Positions 16,519-24,392 of a DNA stretch of 64,000 bases are shown piece by piece. The position numbers were made by a program, and so were the translations under genes. This DNA is from Schaalia sp. ORNL0103. Its GTDB lineage: Bacteria > Actinomycetota > Actinomycetes > Actinomycetales > Actinomycetaceae. Under the pieces are notes generated by a model. That model was not told the origin of the DNA. It searched no databases and saw only the letters and a list, made by a program, of their open reading frames with translations. Each line of letters begins with the position of its first letter. The stretch's first letter is position 1. The stretch lies in assembly GCF_019429565.1 (NCBI RefSeq), contig NZ_JAHXSA010000001.1, positions 248,001 to 312,000 of the forward strand, read 5' to 3'.

Positions 16519-17865
16519 ATGGTAAGAGGTGCAACGCGCAACGCGAGCGGTGCGGCTCGTCCGCCGGTTGGTCGCGGTGAGGCACGTATGCGCGCATTCG
16601 CCTACCTGACGGGCATCACTATCGGTCTCATCGATGGCGTCCTGGCCATTCATGTCTGGTCTGCGGGTTTCGCCCACGCCATCGGCTTCTTCATTGCTGC
16701 CTTATCGCTCCCATCATTGCTGTCTGCGATCCTCACCCCGTCTCTGTCCGAGCACATCGGGCGCCGCATCCCGAATTGCGTGGGAGCCTTGACGCTCGCC
16801 GCGGGATCTCTCGTGATTGCCTCGACCTGCGCCGTCGCCGTGGGTGCTGGTGGAAGTGGGGTGGGCGTGGTTGTCGCCTACTGCATTGGATACGCCCTCC
16901 TCGGGCTGGGATATGGGGCCCTGTGGTCGCTGTTGCCTCGCATGGCGCACGAGCTGTCCCTGCGAGGTCACGCCCGCCTCGTGCCTCGTGCCAACTCCCT
17001 TCTTGGCGTCGGCGGGGGAGTGGGGATTGCCCTCGGCTTCGTGCACGGTGTGGGGCCGCTCCTGCCCTCCGTGACGCTCGTCGGCTTTTCTCTCGCCCTT
17101 CTTATCGCGGCCTCGCTCTTGCCCGAATCTCCCGCCTGGTACGCCTCCAAGGGGCGCGAGGTCGACGCCTTCCTGGCGCTCAAGTCTCTGCATGGTGCGC
17201 TCGAGGCCTCGGTCGAGATCGACCACGTGCGTCTCGACGCGGAGATGGCCCGCGAGCAGCACCCCCTGCACCTGCGCGACGTCGCCATCCCCCAGGTGCG
17301 CTCTGCGCTGGCGACGGCCCTCGCCCTTGTGTGTGTGCAGGAGGCGCCCCTCGTCGTTGCGGTCATCATCTTTACGCCGGCGTTGCTCGCCGGTGTGGGG
17401 GCGGACGGTTGGATGCAGTTGACCTTTGCTACTGGCGTTGTGCTCATCGCGTTGGCGACCCTGACCGCTGTCAGCCGCGTTGGCACCCACCGTTTTCTGC
17501 GCGCGTCGCTGGGGTCCGTGGGGGCTGTCCTGTCCTCGATGATTGGCGTCGCTGTCTTCTCTGTCAACGGGGAGATTGGCCCCGTTGCGATGCTGATCGT
17601 TGCCCTGCTCATGATGGCTGCGCAGCGCATCTGGATCTACCCTGCCTGTCACGGCGCGATAGATCCGCGTATTCCGCCGTGGCTCGTTACCTGGCAGCGC
17701 CAGGCAGTCATCACCCTCAACGTGGTGGCGCGCACCTTCGCGCTTATCCTGGGCGGCTTCACAGTCTTCCTTCCCGGCGGCGTGGCTCTCGGCGTCTACT
17801 TCGTCCTGCAGTGCATCGCCCTGATCCTTCTGTTGGTGCGCCTGCCTCACGAGTATGCGGAGTAG
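16519..17865 (+). CDS. Divergent MFS transporter-like protein
   Basis: This 448-residue membrane protein resembles sugar porters but has lost key positions. It keeps a short SEHIGRRIP instead of the full D-R-x-GRR loop motif, PESPAWYASKGR before a central cytoplasmic stretch, and about 12 hydrophobic segments. The usual helix 7 substrate motif is not recognisable. The ATG at 16519 lies 5 nt after AGGAG; a second ATG at 16588 would remove a charged leader. It lies directly after the inositol transporter and before the IolR-controlled dehydrogenase, so a role in inositol or related polyol transport or sensing is possible but unproven. No operator lies at its own 5' end. Confidence 0.7.
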   Translation: MVRGATRNASGAARPPVGRGEARMRAFAYLTGITIGLIDGVLAIHVWSAGFAHAIGFFIAALSLPSLLSAILTPSLSEHIGRRIPNCVGALTLAAGSLVIASTCAVAVGAGGSGVGVVVAYCIGYALLGLGYGALWSLLPRMAHELSLRGHARLVPRANSLLGVGGGVGIALGFVHGVGPLLPSVTLVGFSLALLIAASLLPESPAWYASKGREVDAFLALKSLHGALEASVEIDHVRLDAEMAREQHPLHLRDVAIPQVRSALATALALVCVQEAPLVVAVIIFTPALLAGVGADGWMQLTFATGVVLIALATLTAVSRVGTHRFLRASLGSVGAVLSSMIGVAVFSVNGEIGPVAMLIVALLMMAAQRIWIYPACHGAIDPRIPPWLVTWQRQAVITLNVVARTFALILGGFTVFLPGGVALGVYFVLQCIALILLLVRLPHEYAE

Positions 17866-17911
17866 GGGGCCTCGGCCTCGTCTATGTCAGGTCATCATCA
17901 GATATAGGTCA

Positions 17912-17947
17912 TTTGTCCTGACAAATGGTCTGCTCGTTGGCTATTAT
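17912..17947 (+). promoter_or_regulatory. Dehydrogenase promoter with IolR operator on the -35
   Basis: ATTTGTCCTGACAAAT (17911-17926) is a 16-bp inverted repeat with a perfect IolR core. It covers the -35 CTGACA (17918-17923), which is 18 bp from the -10 TATTAT (17942-17947). The start codon is about 56 nt downstream. Confidence 0.8.
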
Positions 17948-18003
17948 AAAGATGTCCGTGATCGATGAAGTACGCGGCATCCAACCACTACGAGGTGAAG
18001 CCC

Positions 18004-19146
18004 ATGAGCACCGAAACTCCCGTTATTCCCGACACTATGCGCGCGGCCGTCCTACGCGACTACGACAAGGGCCTCCAGGTCGAAACCATCCGCACGCCGC
18101 GCCCCAAGGCCGGTGAAGTCCTCATCAAGGTGACCGCGTGTGGCCTGTGTCACTCCGACCTCCATGTCATCGGAGGTGCCATTGCCTTCCCGCTGCCCGC
18201 CGTCCTCGGTCACGAGGTCGCTGGTGTCATCGTCGAGCTCGGCCCCGGCACTGAACACACCGGCCTCGAGGTTGGCCAGCAGGTCGCCGGCGGCTTCCTC
18301 ATGCCCTGTGGCCAGTGCCGCCACTGCGCCGCCGGCCGCGACGAGCTGTGTGAGCCCTTCTTCGAGCTCAACCGCCTCAAGGGTGTCCTCTATGACGGTA
18401 CGACCCGCCTGTACTCCCTCGATGGCGAACCCATCCAGATGTACTCGATGGGTGGCCTGGCCGAGTACTCGGTCGTCCCCGCGACCGCCCTGGCCCCCGT
18501 GCCTGAGGGTGTCGACCCGGTGTCGTCGGCGATCCTGGGCTGCGCCGCCATGACCGGCTACGGTGCCGTCCGACGCGGCGCCGACATCAAGTACGGTGAG
18601 ACCGTTGCCGTCGTCGCCGTGGGCGGCGTGGGCTCGAACATCGTGCAGATCGCCCGCGCCTTCGGGGCCTCCCAGGTTATCGCCATCGATGTCGCAGACG
18701 ACAAGCTCGAGGCCGTCAAGGCTTTCGGTGCGACCGCGACGATTAACTCCATGACCCAGGATGCCCGCGAAGAGGTCCTCAAGCTGACGAATGGTCGCGG
18801 CGTTGATGTCTCCTTCGAGGCTCTGGGCATTCCCTCCACGTGGAGCACCGCTCTTGACGTTCTCGCCGACGGCGGACGCATGGTGCCGATCGGCCTGGGT
18901 GCCGGCCGCCAGACCGCCGAGGTTGAGATCAACCGGACCGTGCGCCGCTCCCAGTCGATCCTCGGATCCTACGGCGCGCGCACGCGCCAGGACCTGCCGG
19001 CGGTCGTTGACCTGGCCGCGCGCGGCGTCATCAACTACGACGACCTGGTCACGCGCCGCTTCTCGCTCGACGAGGCGGCCGCCGGATACGAGGCACTGCG
19101 CAATCGCGCCGTCCAGGGTCGCGCTGTCGTCGACATGTCTCTGTGA
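18004..19146 (+). CDS. Zinc-dependent alcohol dehydrogenase, IolR-controlled
   Basis: This 380-residue medium-chain dehydrogenase has the catalytic zinc ligands in ACGLCHSD (Cys46) and GHE (His70-Glu71), the four-cysteine structural zinc loop CGQCRHCAAGRDELC (102-116), and a Rossmann motif VAVGGVGSN. It should oxidise an alcohol or polyol with NAD(P)+. The operator over its -35 box ties it to inositol metabolism, so the substrate may be an inositol isomer, a methylated inositol or an aldehyde side product; that is inference. The ATG follows GAGGTGAAG; an upstream in-frame start is less likely. Confidence 0.88.
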   Translation: MSTETPVIPDTMRAAVLRDYDKGLQVETIRTPRPKAGEVLIKVTACGLCHSDLHVIGGAIAFPLPAVLGHEVAGVIVELGPGTEHTGLEVGQQVAGGFLMPCGQCRHCAAGRDELCEPFFELNRLKGVLYDGTTRLYSLDGEPIQMYSMGGLAEYSVVPATALAPVPEGVDPVSSAILGCAAMTGYGAVRRGADIKYGETVAVVAVGGVGSNIVQIARAFGASQVIAIDVADDKLEAVKAFGATATINSMTQDAREEVLKLTNGRGVDVSFEALGIPSTWSTALDVLADGGRMVPIGLGAGRQTAEVEINRTVRRSQSILGSYGARTRQDLPAVVDLAARGVINYDDLVTRRFSLDEAAAGYEALRNRAVQGRAVVDMSL

Positions 19147-19166
19147 GACCTGACGGCGCATAGGGG

Positions 19167-19204
19167 CAGGCCCACTCACCCCGGGGTTCGGGGGAGTGGG
19201 CCTG
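19167..19204 (+). terminator. Terminator of the dehydrogenase gene
   Basis: CAGGCCCACTC and its exact complement (19194-19204) form an 11-bp stem with a further CCCC/GGGG pairing inside, followed by ACTTATTGTTTG. It starts 20 nt after the stop. Confidence 0.75.
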
Positions 19205-19250
19205 ACTTATTGTTTGTGGCGATCCGCGCGGGATCGATCTGACGTAAAGG

Positions 19251-19499
19251 TCAGCGCGTCATCATGTTGAGGATGCCGTACACGCCCACGAAGGCGGCGA
19301 CGGTCGTGATAATGATGGCGGAGCTGAGGATCACGGTCGAGGCCGTGGCGGCGCCGACGATGGCCATCGTGATGCCGGCAATGAAGACAGCGGTCAGTGC
19401 GAAGGCGAAGCTCAGATTGTTGGCGAGGGAGGTATCGGAGGCCTGCTCGGAACGGACGGACTGAGCGGCAATCGTGGTCTCGCGGACGAGGGTTTCCAT
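19251..19499 (-). CDS. Small two-helix membrane protein (82 aa)
   Basis: The product has a polar N-terminus of about 28 residues (many Glu, Ser, Gln) and two hydrophobic segments (about 29-50 and 54-76), ending in MMTR. No family was recognised. The ATG at 19499 follows AGGAGA closely. Upstream on the minus strand are a good promoter, an IolR-like operator touching the -35 and a structured leader of about 115 nt. It is therefore a candidate member of the inositol regulon. Possible roles include a helper of a transporter or a small stress protein; nothing in the sequence decides between them. Confidence 0.72.
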   Translation of the reverse strand: METLVRETTIAAQSVRSEQASDTSLANNLSFAFALTAVFIAGITMAIVGAATASTVILSSAIIITTVAAFVGVYGILNMMTR

Positions 19500-19500
19500 G

Positions 19501-19575
19501 GTGTCTCCTGGGTGTGATTGAAAGTCAATGTGTGTGGGAGACACGGATAAAGGCCGTGTGTGCCCACACGGCCTT
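19501..19575 (-). promoter_or_regulatory. Structured leader able to hide the ribosome site
   Basis: Directly before the 82-aa gene, GTGTCTCC pairs with GGAGACAC (19537-19544 with 19501-19508). The second arm contains the Shine-Dalgarno, so this 8-bp stem would block ribosome access; its 28-nt loop holds a small ATTGA/TCAAT hairpin. Just upstream is a perfect 11-bp hairpin with a 4-nt loop (19550-19575) followed by TTT on the minus strand, which looks like a weak terminator. Confidence 0.6.
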
Positions 19576-19620
19576 GTGAATTGAAGGGCGTCGAACCGCT
19601 GGGGCTCGTTCCTTCCGACG

Positions 19621-19662
19621 GGTATAAGCCTATTCGTCGCGCCGGTCAATTGTCCATACAAA
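19621..19662 (-). promoter_or_regulatory. Promoter and IolR-like operator of the 82-aa gene
   Basis: On the minus strand, -35 TTGACC (19644-19649) and -10 TATACC (19621-19626) are 17 bp apart. ATTGTCCATACAAA (19649-19662) abuts the -35. A nearby everted pair of half sites, GACAAA (19683-19688) and TTTGTC (19697-19702), may add to binding. Confidence 0.7.
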
Positions 19663-19834
19663 AACGAGTGAACTGTGGAATGGACAAAGGTCTTCATTTG
19701 TCAGTAATTCTAATGTCGGTCGGGCGCGTGACCTGCGAGTCTATGCCTGCCTGGCTGTCAGGGGGCAGGGCCAGGTGGTAGAAGCCGCCCGACTGGAGGG
19801 TGGCGTGAGGCCTGCTGGGGTGGAGGTGGCTGCG

Positions 19835-19937
19835 GTGCCGGTGGGCGGTGGCAGGGCCAGGGCGGGCCTCGAGATCGATCACTCCGAGCGGAGCTCGCGT
19901 GTGGCGATCTCGCGGGCGGGCCGCCGCCCACCGGCAC
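19835..19937. other. Nested inverted repeats, possible structured RNA
   Basis: In the 510-bp gap between 19499 and 20010 an outer 14-bp inverted repeat (19835-19848 with 19924-19937) encloses an 8-bp pair (CGAGATCG 19870-19877 with CGATCTCG 19905-19912), which encloses a CTCCG/CGGAG hairpin (19882-19893). The nested design could be a structured RNA or a large terminator after the glycosyltransferase at 20010. No convincing gene was found in this gap. Confidence 0.5.
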
Positions 19938-20009
19938 ACAGAGCAGCCATAGACAACAAGATGCGTGCTCGCGCCGCACGGAGGTCTGGTGGCGCGAGGA
20001 TGCGGGAAG

Positions 20010-21209
20010 TTAGCGCGCCACGGCCTCGTCGATGACGGAGGCGACCTCTCGGGCCACGGACTGCCACGTGAAATGCTCGCGCACGCGTGCGCCCACAGCC
20101 GCCGCGCAGGATGCGCGACGCACGGGGTCGGTGACGGCCTCGCGCAGGGCGGGGACGAGCGCGTCCGTGAGTTCGGCGGACGTGCGGCCGTCCACGATCC
20201 ACCCGAGGGCGGGAGAGGTGATGACCTCTTCGGTGCCGCCGCGAGGCGTCGCCACGATCGCGCAGTCGCCCAGGGCTGCTTCGAGGATCGAGGTGGGCAG
20301 GCCCTCGGGGTACATGGACGGGTAGACGAACACGTCGGAGCGGCGGTACAGGCTCATGACGGCGGGGAAGTCGAGTTTGCCCAGGAAGGACACGGCGGGG
20401 TCGGAGCCGTAGCGCTCGTGAAGCTCGTCCTCGATGGGACCAGAGCCGGCGACGGCAAGACGCAGAGGTACGTCGGGGAGTTCGGCGCGCAGGCGCGCGA
20501 AGGCGTCGAGGAGCGCGACGATGCCCTTCTCAGCGATGAGGCGGCCGGCGTAGGAGATGACGATTTCGGAGTCGGCACCGCCGCGTGGCCACTCGCGCTC
20601 GTAGCGGTCGTCAGCGACGGCCGTATCCTCTGGGGTGACCGCGTTGTACCACACGCCCGAGGCCTCGATCCCGAAGTGGCGCAGCCACTTGTTGCAGTTG
20701 CGCGACACCCCGTAGTAGGAGGTCACGTGCTTCTTGACGAAGTGGGTGAGGCCGTGCTCGTAAATGCCTCCGAAGAAGTCCAGCACCGGGTTGCCGACGC
20801 TCATGTGCGCGGTGCCGTGCTCGATGAGTGCGACGGGGCGGCCCAGGCGATGTGCGAGGCGTGCGCCGAGCAGGCTGGTGAGGTGGAAGCGCGTGTTGAC
20901 GATGTAGAAGTCGGCGTTCTCGGCCTCGACCGCGGCCATCGTCTCCTTGAAGCGCTCGTCGCGCTTGAAGAAGGGGTAGCGCTGCTTGAAGAGGCCCTTG
21001 GTGGGCAGGCGGTAGATGCGCAGGCCGTCCTTGTTCTCGAAACGAGGCAGGGACTCGTCGTGCAGTGACGTGACGATGAACAGGTCGTAGCCGAGGGCGC
21101 GCAGCTGCTCGCTCAAGCGATCCTGGTAGCGCTCGATCCCGCCCAGGTAGGGCAGGAAGAACTCCATGAAGATGCCGACCTTGACGGGGGAGTGGGGGCG
21201 ATCAGTCAT
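20010..21209 (-). CDS. Glycosyltransferase family 4
   Basis: The 399-residue GT-B enzyme should transfer a sugar from a nucleotide donor to a lipid-linked glycan at the cytoplasmic face. It shows FFLPYLGGIERYQDRLS at the N-terminus, EIVISYAGRLIAEKGI at the start of the donor-binding half, and the family motif MYPEGLPTSILEAALGDC with the conserved glutamates. The ATG at 21209 overlaps the flippase stop by 8 nt. It is the last gene of the minus-strand lic operon, so it probably helps build the polymer that receives phosphocholine. The sugar transferred is unknown. Confidence 0.85.
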   Translation of the reverse strand: MTDRPHSPVKVGIFMEFFLPYLGGIERYQDRLSEQLRALGYDLFIVTSLHDESLPRFENKDGLRIYRLPTKGLFKQRYPFFKRDERFKETMAAVEAENADFYIVNTRFHLTSLLGARLAHRLGRPVALIEHGTAHMSVGNPVLDFFGGIYEHGLTHFVKKHVTSYYGVSRNCNKWLRHFGIEASGVWYNAVTPEDTAVADDRYEREWPRGGADSEIVISYAGRLIAEKGIVALLDAFARLRAELPDVPLRLAVAGSGPIEDELHERYGSDPAVSFLGKLDFPAVMSLYRRSDVFVYPSMYPEGLPTSILEAALGDCAIVATPRGGTEEVITSPALGWIVDGRTSAELTDALVPALREAVTDPVRRASCAAAVGARVREHFTWQSVAREVASVIDEAVAR

Positions 21210-22551
21210 TGACGGGCTCCGTTTCGATGGTCGCGCGAGGGGCGGGGATGAGCATGAAGGCGACGAAGAGGATCGCGAGCAGCCCCATGGTGGCAGCATA
21301 AGCGAGCGAGGCGCCCATCATGGCGTGGGATTTCGTGAGCATCGGTGCGATCAGGTAGGCCGTCCCGCCGGCCACCGCGTAGGCGACCAGGACCGCGCGC
21401 AGTCGGCGCATCGTCGCGAGTGCGTAGTAGAGGATGACGCCGGCGGCGTTGAGTGCGCCCCCCAGGACGAGCACCATGAGCTCGCCGACGTAGCCCGATA
21501 CGTCTGTGCCGAACACGAGGGTGAGGAGCGGAGCGCCGATCACGTAGGTGACCGCGGCGACGACGACGAACGCTGCTGCGGTCGTCAGCAGGCCCTTGCG
21601 TACTATCGATAGGAACTCCTCGCGCTTGCCCTCCGCCCACCGCAGCGCCATGCGGGTAAGCAGCGGACGGAACACGAACAGCGACAGCATGTTGATCGCG
21701 ACCGCCGGCATGTAGATGATCGCGAAGACGCCCAGCTCCTCATCGCCGAGGCTCGCGTGGATCGCGAAGCGCGGCGCGTTCGCCAGGTACTGGTTGAGGA
21801 ACGCGGCGATGAACAGGGGCAGGCACTCCCACAGGATTCCCGCGATGCCTCGGAGATTGAACGAGGGGAGAAGCGGGAAGACGCCGCGCGCGGGCAGCCC
21901 GTAGGCCACCACGAGCACCACGCAGGTGACCGCGAACGTGATGAGTGTCGAGGTGAGCAGGTTCTGGGTGAACCAGTAGAGTCCCGACCACAGGAAGGTC
22001 GTCGTGAAAATGCGCGCGAAGCAGGCCTTGCCCGCGATGTCGAGGCGACCTGAACGCTGGAACTCCGAGTAATACACGTCCTCGAAGGCGTCGAAGATGC
22101 GCAGGAGAGCCATCGCTGCGATGACCGTGAACGCGGGGTAGGGGTCCTTCGTCGACGCGGTCCACGAGTGGTAGGCGATGAGGCCGACCATGACCAGGCA
22201 CGTCAGCAGGCGCGTCGACAGGTACGTGCCGAAGTCGAAGCGGCGACGCACGTCCGTCACGTGGAAGGTGCGCACCTCGTACAGGCCAACCGTCTGATAC
22301 TGCTGGCCGATCGCCAGCGCCAGCGTGAACAGACCGTACTGGGCGCGTGCGAAGGAGTCCGTGGCACCCGAGCGCATGATCGCCACGCCCATGATGACCA
22401 CGGCGAGGCTCGACATGAGGGAGGCTGCCGTGTTCCACAGGTAGTCGCGCCCCAGCTGGCCGCGCGACTCGAGGGCCTCCTCCGTGGCCTCGACCTGCGC
22501 ATCGCCGGAGTCGGGCGGCATGGACGAGGCCGTGGTGTCCTTCTCGCTCAC
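21202..22551 (-). CDS. Polysaccharide flippase, MATE-like (Wzx type)
   Basis: This 449-residue protein has a polar N-terminus of about 35 residues and 12-14 predicted membrane helices, as in Wzx and teichoic-acid repeat-unit flippases. RDYLWNTAASLMSSLAVVI marks the first helix, and FVFRPLLTRMALRWAEGKR lies after the middle. It should move a lipid-linked glycan across the membrane. Its start overlaps the end of the upstream licD gene by 4 nt and its end overlaps the glycosyltransferase, so all three are coupled. The family name is firm; the cargo is inferred from the operon. Confidence 0.82.
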   Translation of the reverse strand: MSEKDTTASSMPPDSGDAQVEATEEALESRGQLGRDYLWNTAASLMSSLAVVIMGVAIMRSGATDSFARAQYGLFTLALAIGQQYQTVGLYEVRTFHVTDVRRRFDFGTYLSTRLLTCLVMVGLIAYHSWTASTKDPYPAFTVIAAMALLRIFDAFEDVYYSEFQRSGRLDIAGKACFARIFTTTFLWSGLYWFTQNLLTSTLITFAVTCVVLVVAYGLPARGVFPLLPSFNLRGIAGILWECLPLFIAAFLNQYLANAPRFAIHASLGDEELGVFAIIYMPAVAINMLSLFVFRPLLTRMALRWAEGKREEFLSIVRKGLLTTAAAFVVVAAVTYVIGAPLLTLVFGTDVSGYVGELMVLVLGGALNAAGVILYYALATMRRLRAVLVAYAVAGGTAYLIAPMLTKSHAMMGASLAYAATMGLLAILFVAFMLIPAPRATIETEPVND

Positions 22552-23447
22552 GCGCCGGCCTCCTCGGGGGCCTCGGGCCCCGGATCGTTGGGGCCGAATA
22601 CGATGTGGAAGGGCTCGTGGGTGACACGATCCTCGGGGTCCGGAATGCGCATGTAATCCCCGTAGCCGCGCGTGAGTACGACGTCGTAAGCGGCGGGGAT
22701 GCGCACCGTGATGTCCTCGAAGGGAACGGAGCGTGCCGGGAAGAGCTCGGCCTCGGAGGCGCTCCAGCGACGCGGATCGCGCGTCGAAAAATCACCGAAC
22801 AAGATCGAGCCGTCGGCCGCCTTCTGCGGATTCTCGCGACCCTTGAGGGCGGCGCGTAGCCAACGGCAGTACAGCGAGGCCTCGTTGACGCGCAGCGCCC
22901 GCATGCCCCAGTGGGCGCAGGCCATCGCCGCGGAGGCAAGCTGGCGCGCGGGCGTGGGCAGCCCCGTTGGCGGGTTGGGGATGGAGCGCAGGAACATGAG
23001 GCGCGCCCAGAGCCACGTGCCGCGCGACTGGGCGCGGAAACGTGCCGGGTCATCGGCAATCTCATCGAGGACGAACAAGTCCACGCCGATCGGCATGCGG
23101 AAGGAGCGGTCCTTCGCGACCTTCGAGACGAACTCCGAGCCCTTCAAGCCCAGCACGCCGAAGCTGATCGGATAGTCAGGGTGAGTGGCGGGGGAGGCGA
23201 TGAAGAACTCGTCCCCAAGGAGAGCGGGGGCCTCGGCGATGAAACGTTCGTAATCCTCCCGCGGCATGCATACGTCCCCGTCGTCGTCCCACGGGATGAA
23301 GCCCTGGTGGCGCACAGCCCCGATCGCAGTTCCGCCGTAGGCGACGTAACGAATATCCAGGAGTGTACAGACGCGATCGATCTCGGCGAGGCACCGCTTG
23401 GTGACGCGCTGAATGGCTGCCAGGGTTGCGGGGTCTGCTGCGCTCAT
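22548..23447 (-). CDS. licD: LicD-family phosphocholine transferase (first of two)
   Basis: LicD proteins move phosphocholine from CDP-choline to a sugar of a surface glycan. The 299-residue product carries the family signature YGGTAIGAVRHQGFIPWDDD near residue 36, where the aspartates bind metal, here followed by GDVCMPREDYERF instead of the more common DIDV. The ATG at 23447 follows CGGAGAA; an in-frame start 57 nt upstream would overlap the second licD. It lies 31 bp after that gene. Two LicD proteins suggest two acceptor sites or two acceptor sugars, as in other bacteria with paired licD genes. Confidence 0.85.
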   Translation of the reverse strand: MSAADPATLAAIQRVTKRCLAEIDRVCTLLDIRYVAYGGTAIGAVRHQGFIPWDDDGDVCMPREDYERFIAEAPALLGDEFFIASPATHPDYPISFGVLGLKGSEFVSKVAKDRSFRMPIGVDLFVLDEIADDPARFRAQSRGTWLWARLMFLRSIPNPPTGLPTPARQLASAAMACAHWGMRALRVNEASLYCRWLRAALKGRENPQKAADGSILFGDFSTRDPRRWSASEAELFPARSVPFEDITVRIPAAYDVVLTRGYGDYMRIPDPEDRVTHEPFHIVFGPNDPGPEAPEEAGA

Positions 23448-23478
23448 CAGTTCTCCGATCGTTTCAGGGCCGTGAGGC

Positions 23479-24336
23479 TTACAAGCTGTCGGCGTAGGGG
23501 CCAAAGTCGATGACGGCGGCCTCGTGGTTGTAGCGCTGCTCCGGGGGAGGCAGCTGCATGTAGTCGCCGTATCCGCGGCGCAGCAGCGCGTCGTACTCGT
23601 TTTGGATCATGACCGTGATGTCTTCGAAGGGAACGTCGCGGGTGGGGAAAAACTCCTCCTCGCGCACGATCCAGTTCTGCGGGTCGCGCATCGTGAAGTC
23701 GGCGTACACGCCCGTGCCCGCGCCTTCGTAGCGGCGAACCGCGCGCTCCCAGCGCTCCTGCAGGCTGCGCGGCGTGGCCCGCACGGCCTTGAGGCCCAGG
23801 TGCGCGAGAGTCGTCGCCGAGAAGATCAGCGCTTTCTTCCACGCGGGGGTGTTGATCAGGTGCGGACGAGGCGTGCCCTGCAGGAACAGGAGGCGACCCC
23901 ACCACCACGACTGGCGCGACATCTCCTGGAAGGCCTTCTCGTCGTCCGGAATCTCATCCAGAGGCAGGATGTCCAAGAAGAAGGGCATCCGGTACTTCGA
24001 GTCCTTGTCCGCCTCGGGGATCAGCAGGGTTCCCGGCATGACCATCTTCGTGAACATGAAGGGGAAGTCCTCGCGCGTGCGCGTGTTGTCCAGGCGGAAA
24101 CGCTCATCCAGCAGCGCGGGCGCCTCTGCCAGGAAGCGCTCGTAGTCGGCGCGCGTCATCATCACGTCGATGTCGTCATCCCAGGGGATGAAGCCGCCGT
24201 GGCGGATCGCGCCAATCGCGGTGCCGCCGTAGATCGCATAGGACACTCCGATGCGGCGGCACACCCGGTCGAGCTCGGCCAGGATCAGCGTCAGGAGCTT
24301 TTGGACCTTGCGCAGGTCGGCGTCGGGCGTCGTCAT
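23479..24336 (-). CDS. licD: LicD-family phosphocholine transferase (second of two)
   Basis: The 285-residue protein has the canonical LicD motif YGGTAIGAIRHGGFIPWDDD followed by IDVMMTRADYERF. It is clearly a paralogue of the neighbouring LicD: both share FIAEAPALL/FLAEAPALL, a WWWGRLLFLQG or WLWARLMFLRS stretch, and an FEDITV..I...YD..L.RGYGDYM block near the C-terminus. The ATG at 24336 follows GGAGGA. It lies 56 bp downstream of the LicB-like gene. Acceptor specificity cannot be told from the sequence. Confidence 0.86.
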   Translation of the reverse strand: MTTPDADLRKVQKLLTLILAELDRVCRRIGVSYAIYGGTAIGAIRHGGFIPWDDDIDVMMTRADYERFLAEAPALLDERFRLDNTRTREDFPFMFTKMVMPGTLLIPEADKDSKYRMPFFLDILPLDEIPDDEKAFQEMSRQSWWWGRLLFLQGTPRPHLINTPAWKKALIFSATTLAHLGLKAVRATPRSLQERWERAVRRYEGAGTGVYADFTMRDPQNWIVREEEFFPTRDVPFEDITVMIQNEYDALLRRGYGDYMQLPPPEQRYNHEAAVIDFGPYADSL

Positions 24337-24392
24337 AAGTCCTCCGAATACGACTAAGCGGGTGGGCGCGCCTGCGCCCACCCGCCATTGTC

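Noticed and set aside
14828-16597. 589-codon open frame antisense to the inositol transporter
   Set aside because: Highly charged, no motif and no ribosome site; a mirror of the transporter's codon bias. The same holds for the frame at 33081-35120 opposite the RgpF-like gene.
19694-20009. Short open frames in the gap before the GT4 gene
   Set aside because: They have poor codon use for this genome, no ribosome sites and cross the nested inverted repeat. I see no gene here.
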